In this document: piece after piece, positions 11,315 through 22,528 of the stretch
Layout: the number at the start of each line of letters is the position of its first letter
How positions within the stretch are numbered: the stretch's first letter is position 1
Source of the DNA: Arctopsyche grandis
Taxonomy: Eukaryota > Arthropoda > Insecta > Trichoptera > Hydropsychidae
Direction of reading: 5' to 3'
NCBI RefSeq assembly: GCF_051622035.1
Contig: NC_135364.1
Location: 22,161,001-22,225,000, forward strand
Length of the DNA stretch: 64,000 bases
The notes under the pieces: model-generated
What the model was told of the DNA's origin: nothing
What the model saw: only the letters and a program-made list of their open reading frames with translations
Database searches by the model: none
Position numbers and translations under genes: made by a program

Positions 11315-11580
11315 TATTTATTCTAAACAGACCATTGTGGCATAATAGGAATTCCTAAAGCGCCACAATGGTCAAAAAATATAACACAAAAAAAAAAAAA
11401 AATAACAATTAAACATAAACATAAATACATCCATACATAAACATAAAAAATAGCAAAAATATCAAATAAAATATAGCATAAGGAATGCCTTGCACCTACA
11501 GCCAGTTTCAATAAATATGTAAGTAAATATATAATAATAATAATACAATGATTGTTAAGTTTAGCGTTTTTTTTTTGTGA
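11315..11580 (-). mobile_element. 3' end of a non-LTR element with terminal hairpin
   Basis: Minus-strand copy of the sequence at 32555-32815. Both contain GGCTGTAGGTGCAAGGCATT, then a GACCATTGTGGC ... GCCACAATGGTC hairpin (11330-11373 here), then an (ATAA)n-type tail. Only a 3' untranslated portion is present, with no protein motif, and it may serve as the tail of a LINE or SINE. Confidence 0.6.
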
Positions 11581-11591
11581 AGTGTTCTTAA

Positions 11592-12060
11592 GAGGGCTGG
11601 ACAGCAGCGCCTTGTCCATACAAACGTACTATACTTCTCCCTTCCTCAATTATGGCACCAGAGAAATTATTTTTTAATATGCTATGGATATCCACCATTG
11701 GGGTGCATCTATCGTTTTAATTTTTTGATTAATTATTTTTTATATGAGCTAGGAGCCGCCAAACATCTATAAAATCGCCTCTTTTTTACACCCACGAAAC
11801 GAGTCCAGCGTGCTTATTTAACGATCGATTTAAAAAAAAATACGCCGATAGATGCACAGAAAGTATCTTTCTCATACCGATGATGAAATTTTTTTAAAAA
11901 TTGGTCCAGTTTTGGAGGAGAAAATAGTAGAATACGAAACCTCGATTTTGTCAATTTAAAATACGTTTTATCTGGTCGAAGCGAAACTGTCGCATTCACT
12001 CAATATATATATCGAAGAAAGGAACGGTAGCAAAATTAAGGTTTCGGGTGTACAGCCCTC
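11592..12060. mobile_element. MITE flanked by TTAA (piggyBac-like)
   Basis: The element is bounded by TTAA on both sides (11588-11591, 12061-12064). Its ends are GAGGGCTGGACAGC and the reverse complement of GAGGGCTGTACACC, giving short inverted repeats. It is 469 bp, AT-rich and without coding capacity. An inverted relative lies at 17360-17852. TTAA target choice points to piggyBac-type mobilisation; the transposase is not in the window. Confidence 0.75.
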
Positions 12061-12369
12061 TTAAGCACATTTTAAATACAAACGACCACGGTTAACTCGG
12101 CAGTGTAAATAAAGCGCGATTAAAATATGTATTAAAAATTCGCAGTATTATATTAAAGGTAGACCGCATACTAAAGTAGCACCCATATATGATATAAGCG
12201 GTGCTACCCGGCTCCGCTCAGTAAATGGAAATTAAAATATAGAAAATTACAAAAATATTTGGTAATTAAAATATAAAATGAAAAATACAAAGACAAAAAA
12301 CATGAATATAAAAATACAATATCAAATTAAAATATATTAAAACTAAGCATGGAGCATGTTTCCACAGAT

Positions 12370-12600
12370 GCTTCTTTAAGATGATCAGTTACAATTAAAT
12401 TATATTTACTGAAATATCTATAAGATAAATTGGCAAACTCTGATAGAAAAAGTTCAACTTTAAGTCACAAATATCTAAATCTGACCAGCAGCACCGTAGA
12501 AATACTCATAATCAAGTATGGTTATGTTCAATCGAGGTCTAACCAGCGCTCGAACTCAGAACCTTCTGGTCTAACCAGAATGTCTATCATAGCGATTTTT
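12370..12600 (-). mobile_element. Diverged tRNA-derived SINE
   Basis: On the minus strand it begins with TAGACATTCTGGTTAGACC and a B-box-like GGTTCTGAGTTCGAGC, then runs into the shared SINE body (CTGACCAGCAG, AAACTCTGATAG and AAATTGGC read on the plus strand). It is more diverged than the copies at 16030 and 43545. Confidence 0.55.
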
Positions 12601-15320
12601 CCGAACTCATTGAAACAACATATTGATTGTTACACAAAACAATATTGTTTTCGTCGATTTCTTTCAAGGACTCCAAATATAATTTAATGGAACCGGCATC
12701 ATAACCAAAATATTCATTAAAAAAAATGTTATACATACATAGCATATCATCCAGCGTTACTCGGGTGATTGAAAGTTGAAAATGTGGAATATTGAAAAAT
12801 TTAAATATCTGTAGACCTTTAACCCCGAGCTTTGACCCGTTTCGAAAACCATGATATACCAAATTTGGTCATCCAAACTAAAGATTTGCACATTATACAA
12901 ACAAACAATAATATTTATATAGTAAATAAAAGATATGCAACGACAATATTTGGTTTCAATTGTCGATATGAATCCGAAATTGTATTTGACATGATAATTT
13001 TTTGTTATAAATAAGAGCATCAGAAACGAAGCTGGGGAGTTTGTCTCTGACACTGTGTGTCGTAGGGTCTCTAGCTATGGCAAAGTGAGACCTGGCGATT
13101 TATCTGCCGTCAAATGTATCCGTGTACCCTTGTACTGCAATCTGTTTGCCGATAGATTTTCCACTCAAGCAAGGATTGCGACGATTTGTGGATTAAACAC
13201 AATGAACATGGTAGGCTATGTGATTCTATGATCAGTGTGTGTGTGTGTGTGCGTGCACAGATTTCGATTCCTGTACATATTTCGAGACACTTCCTAAATA
13301 GAAAAACTGTTGAGCTTTCGTTGTGTACTGTAGGACTTTGGGCCATGTCATATATAATATAAAGACTCGCTTTTAAAAGACATATGTACACGTAGAATGA
13401 GAGTACATACACATAACATCCCCAATGGCGTCACTTATATTATTAATATTTAAATGGGTATATTTTGTTACGAGATAAGAATAGAAAAAAATGAGCAAGC
13501 TTAGCTCAATTTACTTTTCCGGTCAATACGTTCTTCCAGGATATGCTGGGGTGCCTATCGGCACAATATCAAATTGAACGTTTTTGCGCGACTTACTTCA
13601 CGTACTCAAAGTGAACTTATGAATGGTCAATAGTGGTTGTACAACCTAGGTTGTTTTAACGGTGCTTTTGTTTCAACCATCAAATACCTAGAATCAAAGC
13701 GAATTGTGACTTTCAGCGTCAAACTTTGAAACACAATATATATTTTGTAAATCCTTGAACGTTCGCAAACACTAAACAAGTACAGAGAATTTCGGAATCG
13801 GCTAAATGCCGCAACGTTGAAAGGAAAGGGATGAATTAGAATGGGAATAATTTAAACGTCCATTTCATAAAATATATGTGCATTTAAAAAAAATTTTGTA
13901 CATTGAAAAAGGTTTCTGTACATTACAAAAAAAATGTGTGCATTTCTAAAGGATACAGATTGCATTAGAAAGTTTGCTTTGATCAGTGAAAAAAATATTT
14001 GCTACTTAAAAAGTGGATGAAATGTGCATTCAATGGCAGATGAACTTCATCGGCAACGTGGCGAATACCAAAATACGAACCAACGTTTGGTTAGATTTTA
14101 TTTATTTATGGTTTGGTTAGGTTAGGTTAAGTTAGGGTTGGTTATATTTATTTAAGATTACATTTCACTAGTGTGAAACAAAAGTAAGCACTTTTGACAG
14201 TTGATAATATTGTCAATAGTGGAAGACGTTGCCACTTTTTGTATGCTAAAATCTATTTTTCGAATGATCGTTTCATATTTTTTAATGGTCACTTTATAAT
14301 GCCAAAATATTTTATTCGACGCACAATACGAGATTGTTTAATAATGCACTAATGCATTTTAATGCACAAACATTTTTTTTAAGATACAAAGTATTTTTTT
14401 CAATGTACATGCAGTTGAGTCGTACCCAATTAGAATTTCCTTCATTCATGTGAATACTCAAACTAAATAATCAAAATTCATCCTTGAAAAATATAGCAGG
14501 ATAAAGCGGGACAAACAAAGCAAATGCTTGCAGAAGGAGCGAGACAAAACCAACCGCCTTGAAATCCGCAAAATGGGTCGCGCAAATTTTCATATCGTCA
14601 TCTTGTATCAAAAATAAATAAAAAAAACGGCATTATGATTTAAATTTAGTCTCTCCGTGCGGTTTTTTTTATTGCATAATTTTTTCCACACAACAAGTTG
14701 CACGCAATTGTACATAAATAGTTACATTTGAAATTTAAATTTATATTTTTTCGATGTACAAAGTTGAACGTAAAATGATTCAATTATGTATTTAAAATGG
14801 CCGAAACGCAATCGCGATACAACCATTGAAAGATTCATCGAAAGTGTTTTGTTTTTTTTTTTTGGGAATATTGTTGTGGAAGCTTTCGTTGTGGGCATTT
14901 ACTATTTACATGGATACCCGTGGTGCGGGGTGAGCGGCCACTCTCACTAGCTACTACCCAACACCACCACCCCAACCTCCTCCCCCGCAATGGATCGATA
15001 ACCCAAACACACCCACCTACCCACCCCTACAGTTGAGCACTTTTGCGTGTGTACCGCCAGTTCTATTCATGAAAATACCTAACGGATAAATTTCTCAACT
15101 CTAACGGATGATGATATATACGATGCTACTATGGCGTGCGCTTCACACTTTGCACGCACATCAGTTTTTCCACCCTTAACATGTCGAAATATGTGTGAAT
15201 AATTGACTAATTCAATCGAAATCAGATGCTGTTTACGTTTCTTAGCTTAATATTACTAGGTAGGTGAGATAATTTTTTTGGACACTACTGTGTCTAAACA
15301 TACGTGTCATCACTGATGCT
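12600..15320. other. Intergenic, no gene seen
   Basis: AT-rich, with a GT/GC microsatellite near 13228-13252, a degenerate TTAGG-type run (GGTTAGGTTAGG) at about 14110-14145 and a C-rich tract at 14960-15030. No supported coding region. Confidence 0.55.
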
Positions 15321-15321
15321 A

Positions 15322-15605
15322 TCCTACCTCTACTGATGACTAGTCACCGGAGCCTGAGGGGGCCGTGTATTGTTCAAAGGTTGTAAATTCATTGTTAAAG
15401 GTTTGTCGAACAATGGATAGCACTGTGACTATCCTACCTCTACTGATGACTCATCAGTAGAGGTAGGATAGCCAAGGTGCCGCTCATTGTTCCATTGTTG
15501 TAAATCCTTTGTAAAAAAGGTTCGGCAAACCTTTAACAATGCATTTACAATATTTGAACAATACGCGGCACCTTCTGGGTCCGGGCTTTAGTCATCGGAT
15601 AAAAA
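15322..15605. repeat. Two MITE copies joined tail to tail
   Basis: Two copies of the 3960-4090 repeat lie in opposite orientation. Their junction is a near-perfect palindrome, CTATCCTACCTCTACTGATG and its complement, at about 15430-15471. The internal block with GTAAATCCTTTG, AAAGGTTCGGC and GCATTTACAA matches the left copy closely. Confidence 0.65.
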
Positions 15606-16029
15606 ATCGTTTAGTACTTAATTGATTTATTTATTTTTAAGTCAACAATATTTTGTGTGAGGTAAATATGTACTTTTAGTTTCGCACTGTCACTTTTTAA
15701 ATTTTTGAAGTGTGAGTAGTTCGTTGAATCTATTATTTATACGTTAAACACATTTAACAGTAATTTTACAACAATTTGGATGGGTCTTTGTTTGCGAAAT
15801 AGATAGTATTCAACTGCCATGTATAATAAGTTAGTATACGTAGCAGTTAAATATAATCTATTATTAATAACGAAAAAAAGAAAAAGGGTATCAATGATTT
15901 TTTATGGATTTAAAAATGATTTTTCAATTGAAATGTTAAATTTTTATCGAAAAATGTAGGCAGTTTATGCTGTTAACGGTTTTCCTACGGTTTTTTGGTT
16001 GTTTATGAGAAAAAAAATACTGTGTAATA

Positions 16030-16385
16030 CTTTTAACTGAGTGGTCACGGGTTCAATCCCTAGCTCGGTGCTCTGGCCAGATCTTATATATATGACTTCA
16101 GGTCGATCGTTTCCTATCAGAGTTTGCTGATTTATTTGATTTCATTGAAACCCTATCTAACCTTGTCACATTTCTCGCGAGATTCGAGTTTCCAGCATCT
16201 CAAATTTGCCAATTTATAAAATGGGGCACTAATGTCAAATTTATACATAAATGTCTTTATGATCCTGTGTATAATTGCTCTATAAATCGTTTATCGTTGT
16301 TTATAATTGGCCAGGAAGGCGCATTGAGGGTCACCTGTTAGGCCTTCCTTGTATATATATTTGCAAACCGGAAATAAAAGAGGCC
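16030..16385 (+). mobile_element. tRNA-derived SINE
   Basis: The head contains an A-box-like TGAGTGGTC and the B box GGTTCAATCCC. The body contains TTCAGGTCGATCGTTTCC and CAGAGTTTGCTGATTTAT. The 3' end is the hairpin CCAGGAAGGC ... GGCCTTCCTTG. Same family as 40880-41275(+), 43545-43985(-) and 57745-58090(-). Confidence 0.75.
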
Positions 16386-16439
16386 CAAGTGCCAAAAAAA
16401 TCCAAAATCGGTAATATGCCAGAAATACGTTTTATATAT

Positions 16440-16545
16440 TAAGGTTTTTCATTTCAAATTGACCCCTTTTTAATGTCAATTTGTAACGAAAAAGGTTTAA
16501 TTTGAAATGAAAAAGGATCAATTTTGAATGAAAAACCTATATATG
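16440..16545. repeat. Short inverted repeat (palindromic element)
   Basis: AGGTTTTTCATTTCAAATTG and its imperfect reverse complement face each other about 100 bp apart, with further internal inverted pieces. It is probably a small MITE remnant. Confidence 0.45.
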
Positions 16546-17167
16546 ACAGCGACAATGTTTTTTAAATATGATTTAAGTCCCCAACATCGTTTTTAGTGTA
16601 CATATATCAAAAGCAAGTTTGTATTGTTCATAAAATTGTACTATGCATTGACAAAAATCTATATCAAAATCTTAAAAATTGCATTTAGATTTTTATTTCC
16701 GGTATTCATATGTATAAAAAAAACTAAAAATTCAGAAGGTCATGCTATCCGAATGAGAGCAGCTTTTTTCAAAGGACAATCTTTTTCTAAGGTGTGTAGT
16801 AAAAAGTTTGTACGAATATATCAATGAAGGTGACCCAACTTAGATAACTATGCGGTATAGCGTTTTTTTATCATTGTATAATTGTAAAATTAAAAATAGA
16901 TTACAATTTTTATCGTCGGGTCATTGAAAATGTTGCCGCAGGTCATTTGCATAGGCTGGCGATGATTTAACATTAGTCTGTAATGTGTATTAAACCACTC
17001 AATCGTCAAGCGTTTTTAGAAACCGATTCGATTTATTATATGTTTGTGTTTTGTGCCAACCCTTGACACTACCTCTTGAATATATAAGTTATATAATATT
17101 ACAAACTGAGGAAAAATATAGATTGTTTTCAATTTCGTTAGTATCACAAGATATTTTTAGATGTCAC

Positions 17168-17287
17168 CGGGGCCGTCGACCCCAACAATATTTTCCATAT
17201 CCAGTTCCCATATTGCAACCTGTGGTTGCTATTTAGGAACTAGATATGGAAAATATTGTACGTAATATTGTTGGTGTCGACGACCCC
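17168..17287. repeat. Palindromic MITE-like element
   Basis: GGGGCCGTCGACCCCAACAA on the left pairs with the right end near 17260-17287 (TTGTTGG ... TCGACGACCCC). Inner arms ATATTTTCCATATC and GATATGGAAAATAT also pair. Confidence 0.55.
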
Positions 17288-17359
17288 ACTGTGAAGTAAC
17301 CAAAATTAATTTCGAATAAAACACGAAAGAGCGCGCACCGGTGCGCTTATGGCGATTAA

Positions 17360-17852
17360 GAGGGCTGTACACCCGAAACCTTAATTTTGTTACAGTTCCT
17401 TTCTTCGATATATATATTGAGTGAATGCGACAATATATATATTGAGTGAATGCGACAGTTTCGCTTCGACCAGATAAAAAGTGTTTTAAATTGACAAAAT
17501 CGAGGTTTCGTATTCTACTATTTTCTACTCCAAAACTGGACCAATTTTAAAAAAAAATTCATCATCGGTATGAGAAAGATATTTTATGTGCATCTATCGG
17601 CGTATTTTTTTTAAAATCGACCGTTAAATAAGCACGCTAGACTCTTTTCGTGGGTGTAAAAAAGAGGCGATTTTATAGATGTTTGGCGGCTCCTAGCTCC
17701 TATAAAAAATAATTAATCAAAAAAAGAAAACGATAGATGCACCCCAATGGTGGATATCCATAGCATATTAAAAAATAATTTGTCTAGTGCCATAATTGAG
17801 GTAGGGAGAAGTATAGTACGTTTGTATGGACAAGGCGCTGCTGTCCAGCCCT
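17360..17852. mobile_element. Second copy of the TTAA-flanked MITE, inverted
   Basis: Preceded by TTAA at 17356-17359 and starting GAGGGCTGTACACCC. It matches the reverse complement of 11592-12060 along its length. The right-hand TTAA is degraded. A 25-bp internal segment around ATATTGAGTGAATGCGACA is duplicated at 17411-17458. It lies directly upstream of the Kr-h1 proximal first exon. Confidence 0.7.
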
Positions 17853-18016
17853 TTGAAAAATGAAATATCTAGTAGTTGGTTTTGAATTGTGCGTGTGACG
17901 CGCACACGGCAGCTTGAGAAACATATGTAGTAGGCAAGATGAGTGGTCTCCGGTTCGGCTCGATATCGGTCAGGCGAGTGGGGGGTCGGGCTCCGTGCCT
18001 GACCTGCTCTTGACGG

Positions 18017-18041
18017 CACGTGTCGCTGCAGCGGCCACGTG
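18017..18041 (+). promoter_or_regulatory. Pair of CACGTG E-boxes upstream of the proximal Kr-h1 start
   Basis: CACGTG occurs at 18017-18022 and 18036-18041 in GC-rich sequence about 90 bp before the ATG at 18130. The core is the same as in the distal motifs but without the CCTC prefix. A regulatory role is inference. Confidence 0.35.
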
Positions 18042-18129
18042 TGCACCGGCGCCCCCCCTCCACTCAGGTCTTCGCCCTCGCGATAGAGACCTACGCGTGC
18101 ACTCGCGCTTCGCATCTCGAGCCCTCACC

Positions 18130-19661
18130 ATGTCCGAAGAGCTCTGGGAGAAACAACACAAAGAATGGATCAAAACTGTTTTCATGCAACCTCAGGAAGA
18201 AACTCCTTCCGGTACTTCGACCCACTTCCAAACTGCCCAATCACAACTGAAACGAAACAACAATCACAAAAACTTTTCATAACATTCGTTTTTCTTATTT
18301 TTGTTGCAGACAAACTTTGGAATCGTATGAACGACATGGTCGGATCTTACTACTCGGGGATGCCTTCTATCGAGCACACCGAGGCTGCTGCTGAAGGCGG
18401 AAAGCCTGAAGCGGTGTCTTCAGGCGTCTCCAGTGCCGAATCCTCGCCGCCTCCGATGCCTCCTCAAGTCGTGGCCAACAGCCAAGGCCGCTTCCACTGC
18501 CAACAGTGCGGCATGAGTTTTGCCACCAAAAGTGCTCACACCAGCCACGCCAGATCCCACGGACGATCGGCTGGAGCCCTAGCTCCTACGGCTACCGGAC
18601 CCCCATCGGGAGCTGATCCCTACCGATGCGACGTGTGCCGGAAAACCTTCGCAGTTCCGGCACGTCTAGTACGCCATTATCGCACCCACACGGGGGAGCG
18701 CCCTTTCGAATGTGAATTTTGCCATAAGATGTTCAGCGTCAAAGAAAACCTTCAGGTCCATCGCAGGATCCACACAAAAGAACGCCCTTATCGTTGCGAA
18801 GTCTGTGGCAGGGCCTTCGAACACAGTGGAAAACTTCATCGTCACATGCGCATCCACACTGGTGAAAGACCGCATGCTTGTTCCGTGTGCAAGAAGACTT
18901 TCATCCAGTCGGGACAGCTCGTCATACATTTACGCACCCACACAGGAGAAAAACCCTACAGGTGCTCTGCCCCCGGATGCGGAAAGGGTTTCACGTGCTC
19001 GAAACAGCTCAAAGTTCACTCTCGCACCCACACAGGTGAAAAGCCCTACCACTGCGATATCTGCTTCCGTGACTTTGGATACAACCACGTGCTGAAGTTG
19101 CATCGGGTGCAACACTACGGCGCTAAGTGTTACAAGTGCACCATATGCGACGACACTTTCAAGAGCAAGAAGGAAATGGAATCTCACATAAAAGGACACG
19201 CCGACGATCTGACGGAACCTTCCCGAGAGGAGGTGCAACGCGACCTACCTATGGACAGTGTTATCTTGATGAGCTCCACCGGTTCCTTGTCCTCGAGCAG
19301 TGGCTCCGGAGCTGACACTTTCGCTTACGAGCAGTTACAAGTAATGAGACAACGCGGATACTTCACACCTCAACCAGTGCCAGAGTTCAGACCGGCCCTG
19401 GAACCGGACAGTAACATTGTCCGGTGTGTGGAAGCTGCCCTGGCGGGCGCCGAAGACGTGGTTTCGGAACACGCCGTCTCTGTACTGACACCTCCCGGTT
19501 CAACCCCTGAAAGATCCTCGTCTCCAGAAGATCCGTTAGATCTGGTCTCGCACAGGGACATGTTAACGCTACCTCTGCGGAAACGCAAAATGTACATGAA
19601 ACCCATCGAGACGGCACCCATCAGGATGAACTCCGTGATCCAATTCGCCAGAGCGTCGTGA
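18130..19661 (+). CDS. Kr-h1: Kruppel homolog 1, eight-zinc-finger transcription factor
   Basis: Kr-h1 is the early-response transcription factor of juvenile hormone signalling and represses adult metamorphosis in insects. The exon from 18310 to the stop at 19661 encodes eight consecutive C2H2 fingers (about residues 88-324 of the model). The first is FHCQQCGMSF, the sixth has the long CSAPGC spacing, and the last is YKCTICDDTF. Linkers are mostly TGE(R/K)P. The C-terminus VIQFARAS matches the conserved Kr-h1 tail. I model exon 1 as 18130-18211 (MSEELWEKQHKEW...), a 98-bp intron, then 18310-19661; this closes in frame to 477 residues. The donor there (G/GTACTT) is weak. A transcript from the distal promoter would start at MNDMV (18327). 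An open frame continuing left from 18310 is intronic read-through, because a polypyrimidine tract and CAG acceptor sit at 18290-18309. Confidence 0.93.
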
Positions 19662-21512
19662 ATACCGCAAGACTGAATCGTATTAGTTATCTTATTTTTG
19701 CATGTTGTCGAGTATCGTGCTTGTACGAAGTTTAAATTACGAGTATTTAGTCATGTACGTGTAAACGTTTAAAGTGGTAGGTCTTAGAGATGGTTTTTAA
19801 CTCGTTTTTTTTCTCGTGTGTGTGTGTGGAGTCGGAGAGTACTCGTTTTTAAAATAAAGTAATATATCTATATATTATAATAAAAGAATATAAAAATCGG
19901 CGGTGAAGACTGATCGTGTGTATCGTACGTATTGTCCAGTGGAAAATTTCACAGCTGTTTTCGACGTTTGAAAGAAGCGCGCTGGTTCCAAAAAAGACTG
20001 CTTAGTCCCGGTGTATTTCCGGTCAAAATGTAATTAAAAGTTGTAGTTGTTAAGAATTTGATACAATTTATATAAGTGTATATATACATAGTATATGTAC
20101 GATAGTTGTTTGTATTGTGTGTTGAGTCACAAAGGGAGACTTGTTTTGTCTCGATATGATTTTTGTACATTTTAGGTGGCCAGTGTGTGATCGATTGCGA
20201 TTTCATATGTTTATATGATTATTATTATTATATATATATTTATATATATTCCTATAGTATTCCATTGCAACGCTGCTACCTCTCGATATGAAGTGCAAGT
20301 GAGAGTTATTTATTATATTAAGTTGTTTGTTGCTAAATCTTGTAACTTTATAACGATTATTGAGAATGTGTAAGCTTCAATGGGTTTTCCTCTTTAATGT
20401 TATCTCCATTTATCATTTAATGATTGTGTTGAAAGATTCAACTATGTAATATTATTTATATTAAAAATATTAAACAAATATTCATTAAAAACCGCCTTTT
20501 ATTCGATTATATACACATATGTTATTATTACACTGAACTAAGGCTGCGTTCCTGAAAGAACTTCATTCAATTACAATGGTGAGGTAGGTAACGTAAGATG
20601 CTACGTATATAAGAGGCAAGTATGCATATGTTATAAACGTTCGATGATGAAGACTGAAAGTTGATAAGGTTTCGTGACTCAAAGTTGATAAGGTAAATAT
20701 TAACTCTAATCGAGTGTTAAAAAATAAATGAAAATGAATGGTGGGTATTACTTACGATTGTATATTTTATCATTATACATATAAGCTGTTTCAATTTAGT
20801 TTTGCATAATGGAGCCAAACCACAGTTTAATTTAATTTTGATTTTTTTGACATTAGCAATAATATTTTCAATATACATAGTTATATAAAACAACGTCCAT
20901 CAATATTATTATTCATTATTTTTATTATTGTTTATTTTAATATTTTTCAAATGATGTGGATGTTGAAATATTATCCATTATCAAAAATACATAGATTCAT
21001 ACATAAGTTCGTGTCTTATAAATGTTTTGTTGTTGTAGTTTAACAGTGATTCAATTGAACTTTGCGCGCATAGTGCAGTGTTGCTAGCGGTAAAAAACAA
21101 ATTTGCTGATAAACAAAATTATTTCAATTAGGTTTTGAAATTAAACAAATATAACTAAAAACATAATGATAGAATATATAGACGCTTTGAAATTAGCATA
21201 AAGGTAATGATAAATAATTACGATAGTTGTTATATTTAAATAAAAAAAATTCTAATGAAAAATATATCTTTCAAACACAAAAAATGTTACTTTTATATTA
21301 AAATTTCGTTGTAAATGAATGAAAATAAATTATTTTAATGTTTTGGGTGATGATTTGATGAAATATATCTATACAAACGAAAATGCCATATATATTTTGT
21401 GATATTGAAAATGGTCGTCGTTTAGGTTGTTAGGGCAAGTGGCGGTCGAAGCGTCTGTCAAAACAAGTCAAATTTTACCGAAGCCGTTCATCCGCCCGAG
21501 GCGCCCGCCAAA
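19662..21512 (+). other. Kr-h1 3' UTR and intergenic region
   Basis: An AATAAA at 19853-19858 and further A-rich signals toward 20480 suggest one or more Kr-h1 polyadenylation sites. From 20520 to about 21420 I see only AT-rich sequence. From 21430 to 21540 a GC-rich stretch precedes the SmB start. Confidence 0.5.
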
Positions 21513-22528
21513 ATGGTAATCCGCCCCCCGGGGGCGTAGCACCTGCTTTCTACAATGCTCTTCTTTTATTTTTTTGTATTCTTGATCGACTTTAATCCAT
21601 AGAAACCCTCTGAATGATGCGCGAATTTTGCCGGCCGGTTAACGTTCATATTCGTATATGAATATTTTGACATTTAAGCTATTTAATATTGATGAAGCTT
21701 AATAAATTCAATTTAATTTAATAGTTACAATGTTGTTTAAATTAGGAACGATAATATTGTTGTATTTTAAGCCTGTCGTTTGATTTCGGAATTGTAGTGA
21801 TATAACCTCAAATGTCATGTTGCTATTTATATTTTGTGTATGAAGTATCATATTTGGAAGAAACCAAGTTATGTAAGTGAATTAACACGAGAATTATCAT
21901 TTTTCAGACGATCGGAAAGAATAATAAGATGCTGCAGCATATAAACTATCGAGTCCGTATAGTACTGCAAGACTCACGGACTTTCATCGGAACGTTTAAA
22001 GCATTCGACAGACATATGAATATGATCCTGGGAGATTGTGAAGAATTCAGAAAAATCAAGCCAAAAAATAAAGGTCCAGAGAGAGAAGAAAAAAGAACGC
22101 TAGGCTTTGTTTTATTACGTGGAGAAAACATTGTATCAATGTCTATAGAAGGTTTACCGCCACCAGAAGAGGGCTTGCCTAGAGTTCCAATTCCCGGTGC
22201 TGCTCCAGGTCCCGGTATGGGACGCGCCGCTGGTCGCGGAATGCCTGCAAATGTGGGTGGAGTGCCAGCTGGTCTTCAAGGTCCCGTCCGAGGGGTGGGC
22301 GGACCTTCTCAGCAACATATGACTCCCAGCGGCAGGGGGCAACTTTCCGCTCCTCCGCAGATGCGTGGAATGGGCCCTGGCATGATGGGTGGGCCTCCAC
22401 CGGGCATGATGGGAATGCCCCCAGGCATGGCTGGCATGGGACGAGGAACCCCCAACATGGGCGGTCCACCAGTGATGCGTGGACCTCCGCCCGGTATGAT
22501 GAGAGGAGGACCACCGAGACCGTTTTAA
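21513..22528 (+). CDS. SmB: Small nuclear ribonucleoprotein-associated protein B (SmB)
   Basis: Core Sm-ring subunit of the U1, U2, U4 and U5 spliceosomal snRNPs. Exon 1 contributes only the start codon: ATG at 21513-21515 directly followed by a GTAATC donor. Exon 2 runs from 21908 (after TTTTCAG) to the stop at 22528, giving [19 protein letters not shown] and 207 residues. Sm motif 1 ([20 protein letters not shown]) and Sm motif 2 ([13 protein letters not shown]) occupy about residues 15-88. The tail is rich in Gly, Pro, Met and Arg ([18 protein letters not shown]), as in SmB/B', where such tails bind proline-binding splicing factors and carry methylated arginines. The N-terminal MTIGKNNKM is the family sequence, which fixes the tiny first exon. 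Confidence 0.96.

Noticed and set aside
14110-14145. Telomeric TTAGG array
   Set aside because: Only a few degenerate GGTTA units; such short runs are common inside insect chromosomes and give no evidence of a chromosome end.
17869-18115. Open frames in the GC-rich region before the Kr-h1 start (both strands)
   Set aside because: Overlapping frames in GC-rich sequence with no recognisable domain; best read as promoter and 5' untranslated sequence.
18165-18309. Extended Kr-h1 N-terminus starting MDQNCFHATSG in the frame of the zinc fingers
   Set aside because: The segment ends in a polypyrimidine tract with a TTGCAG acceptor, and its translation (LFITFVFLIFVA) is that tract read through. It is an intron; the alternative frame MSEELWEK splices in phase.
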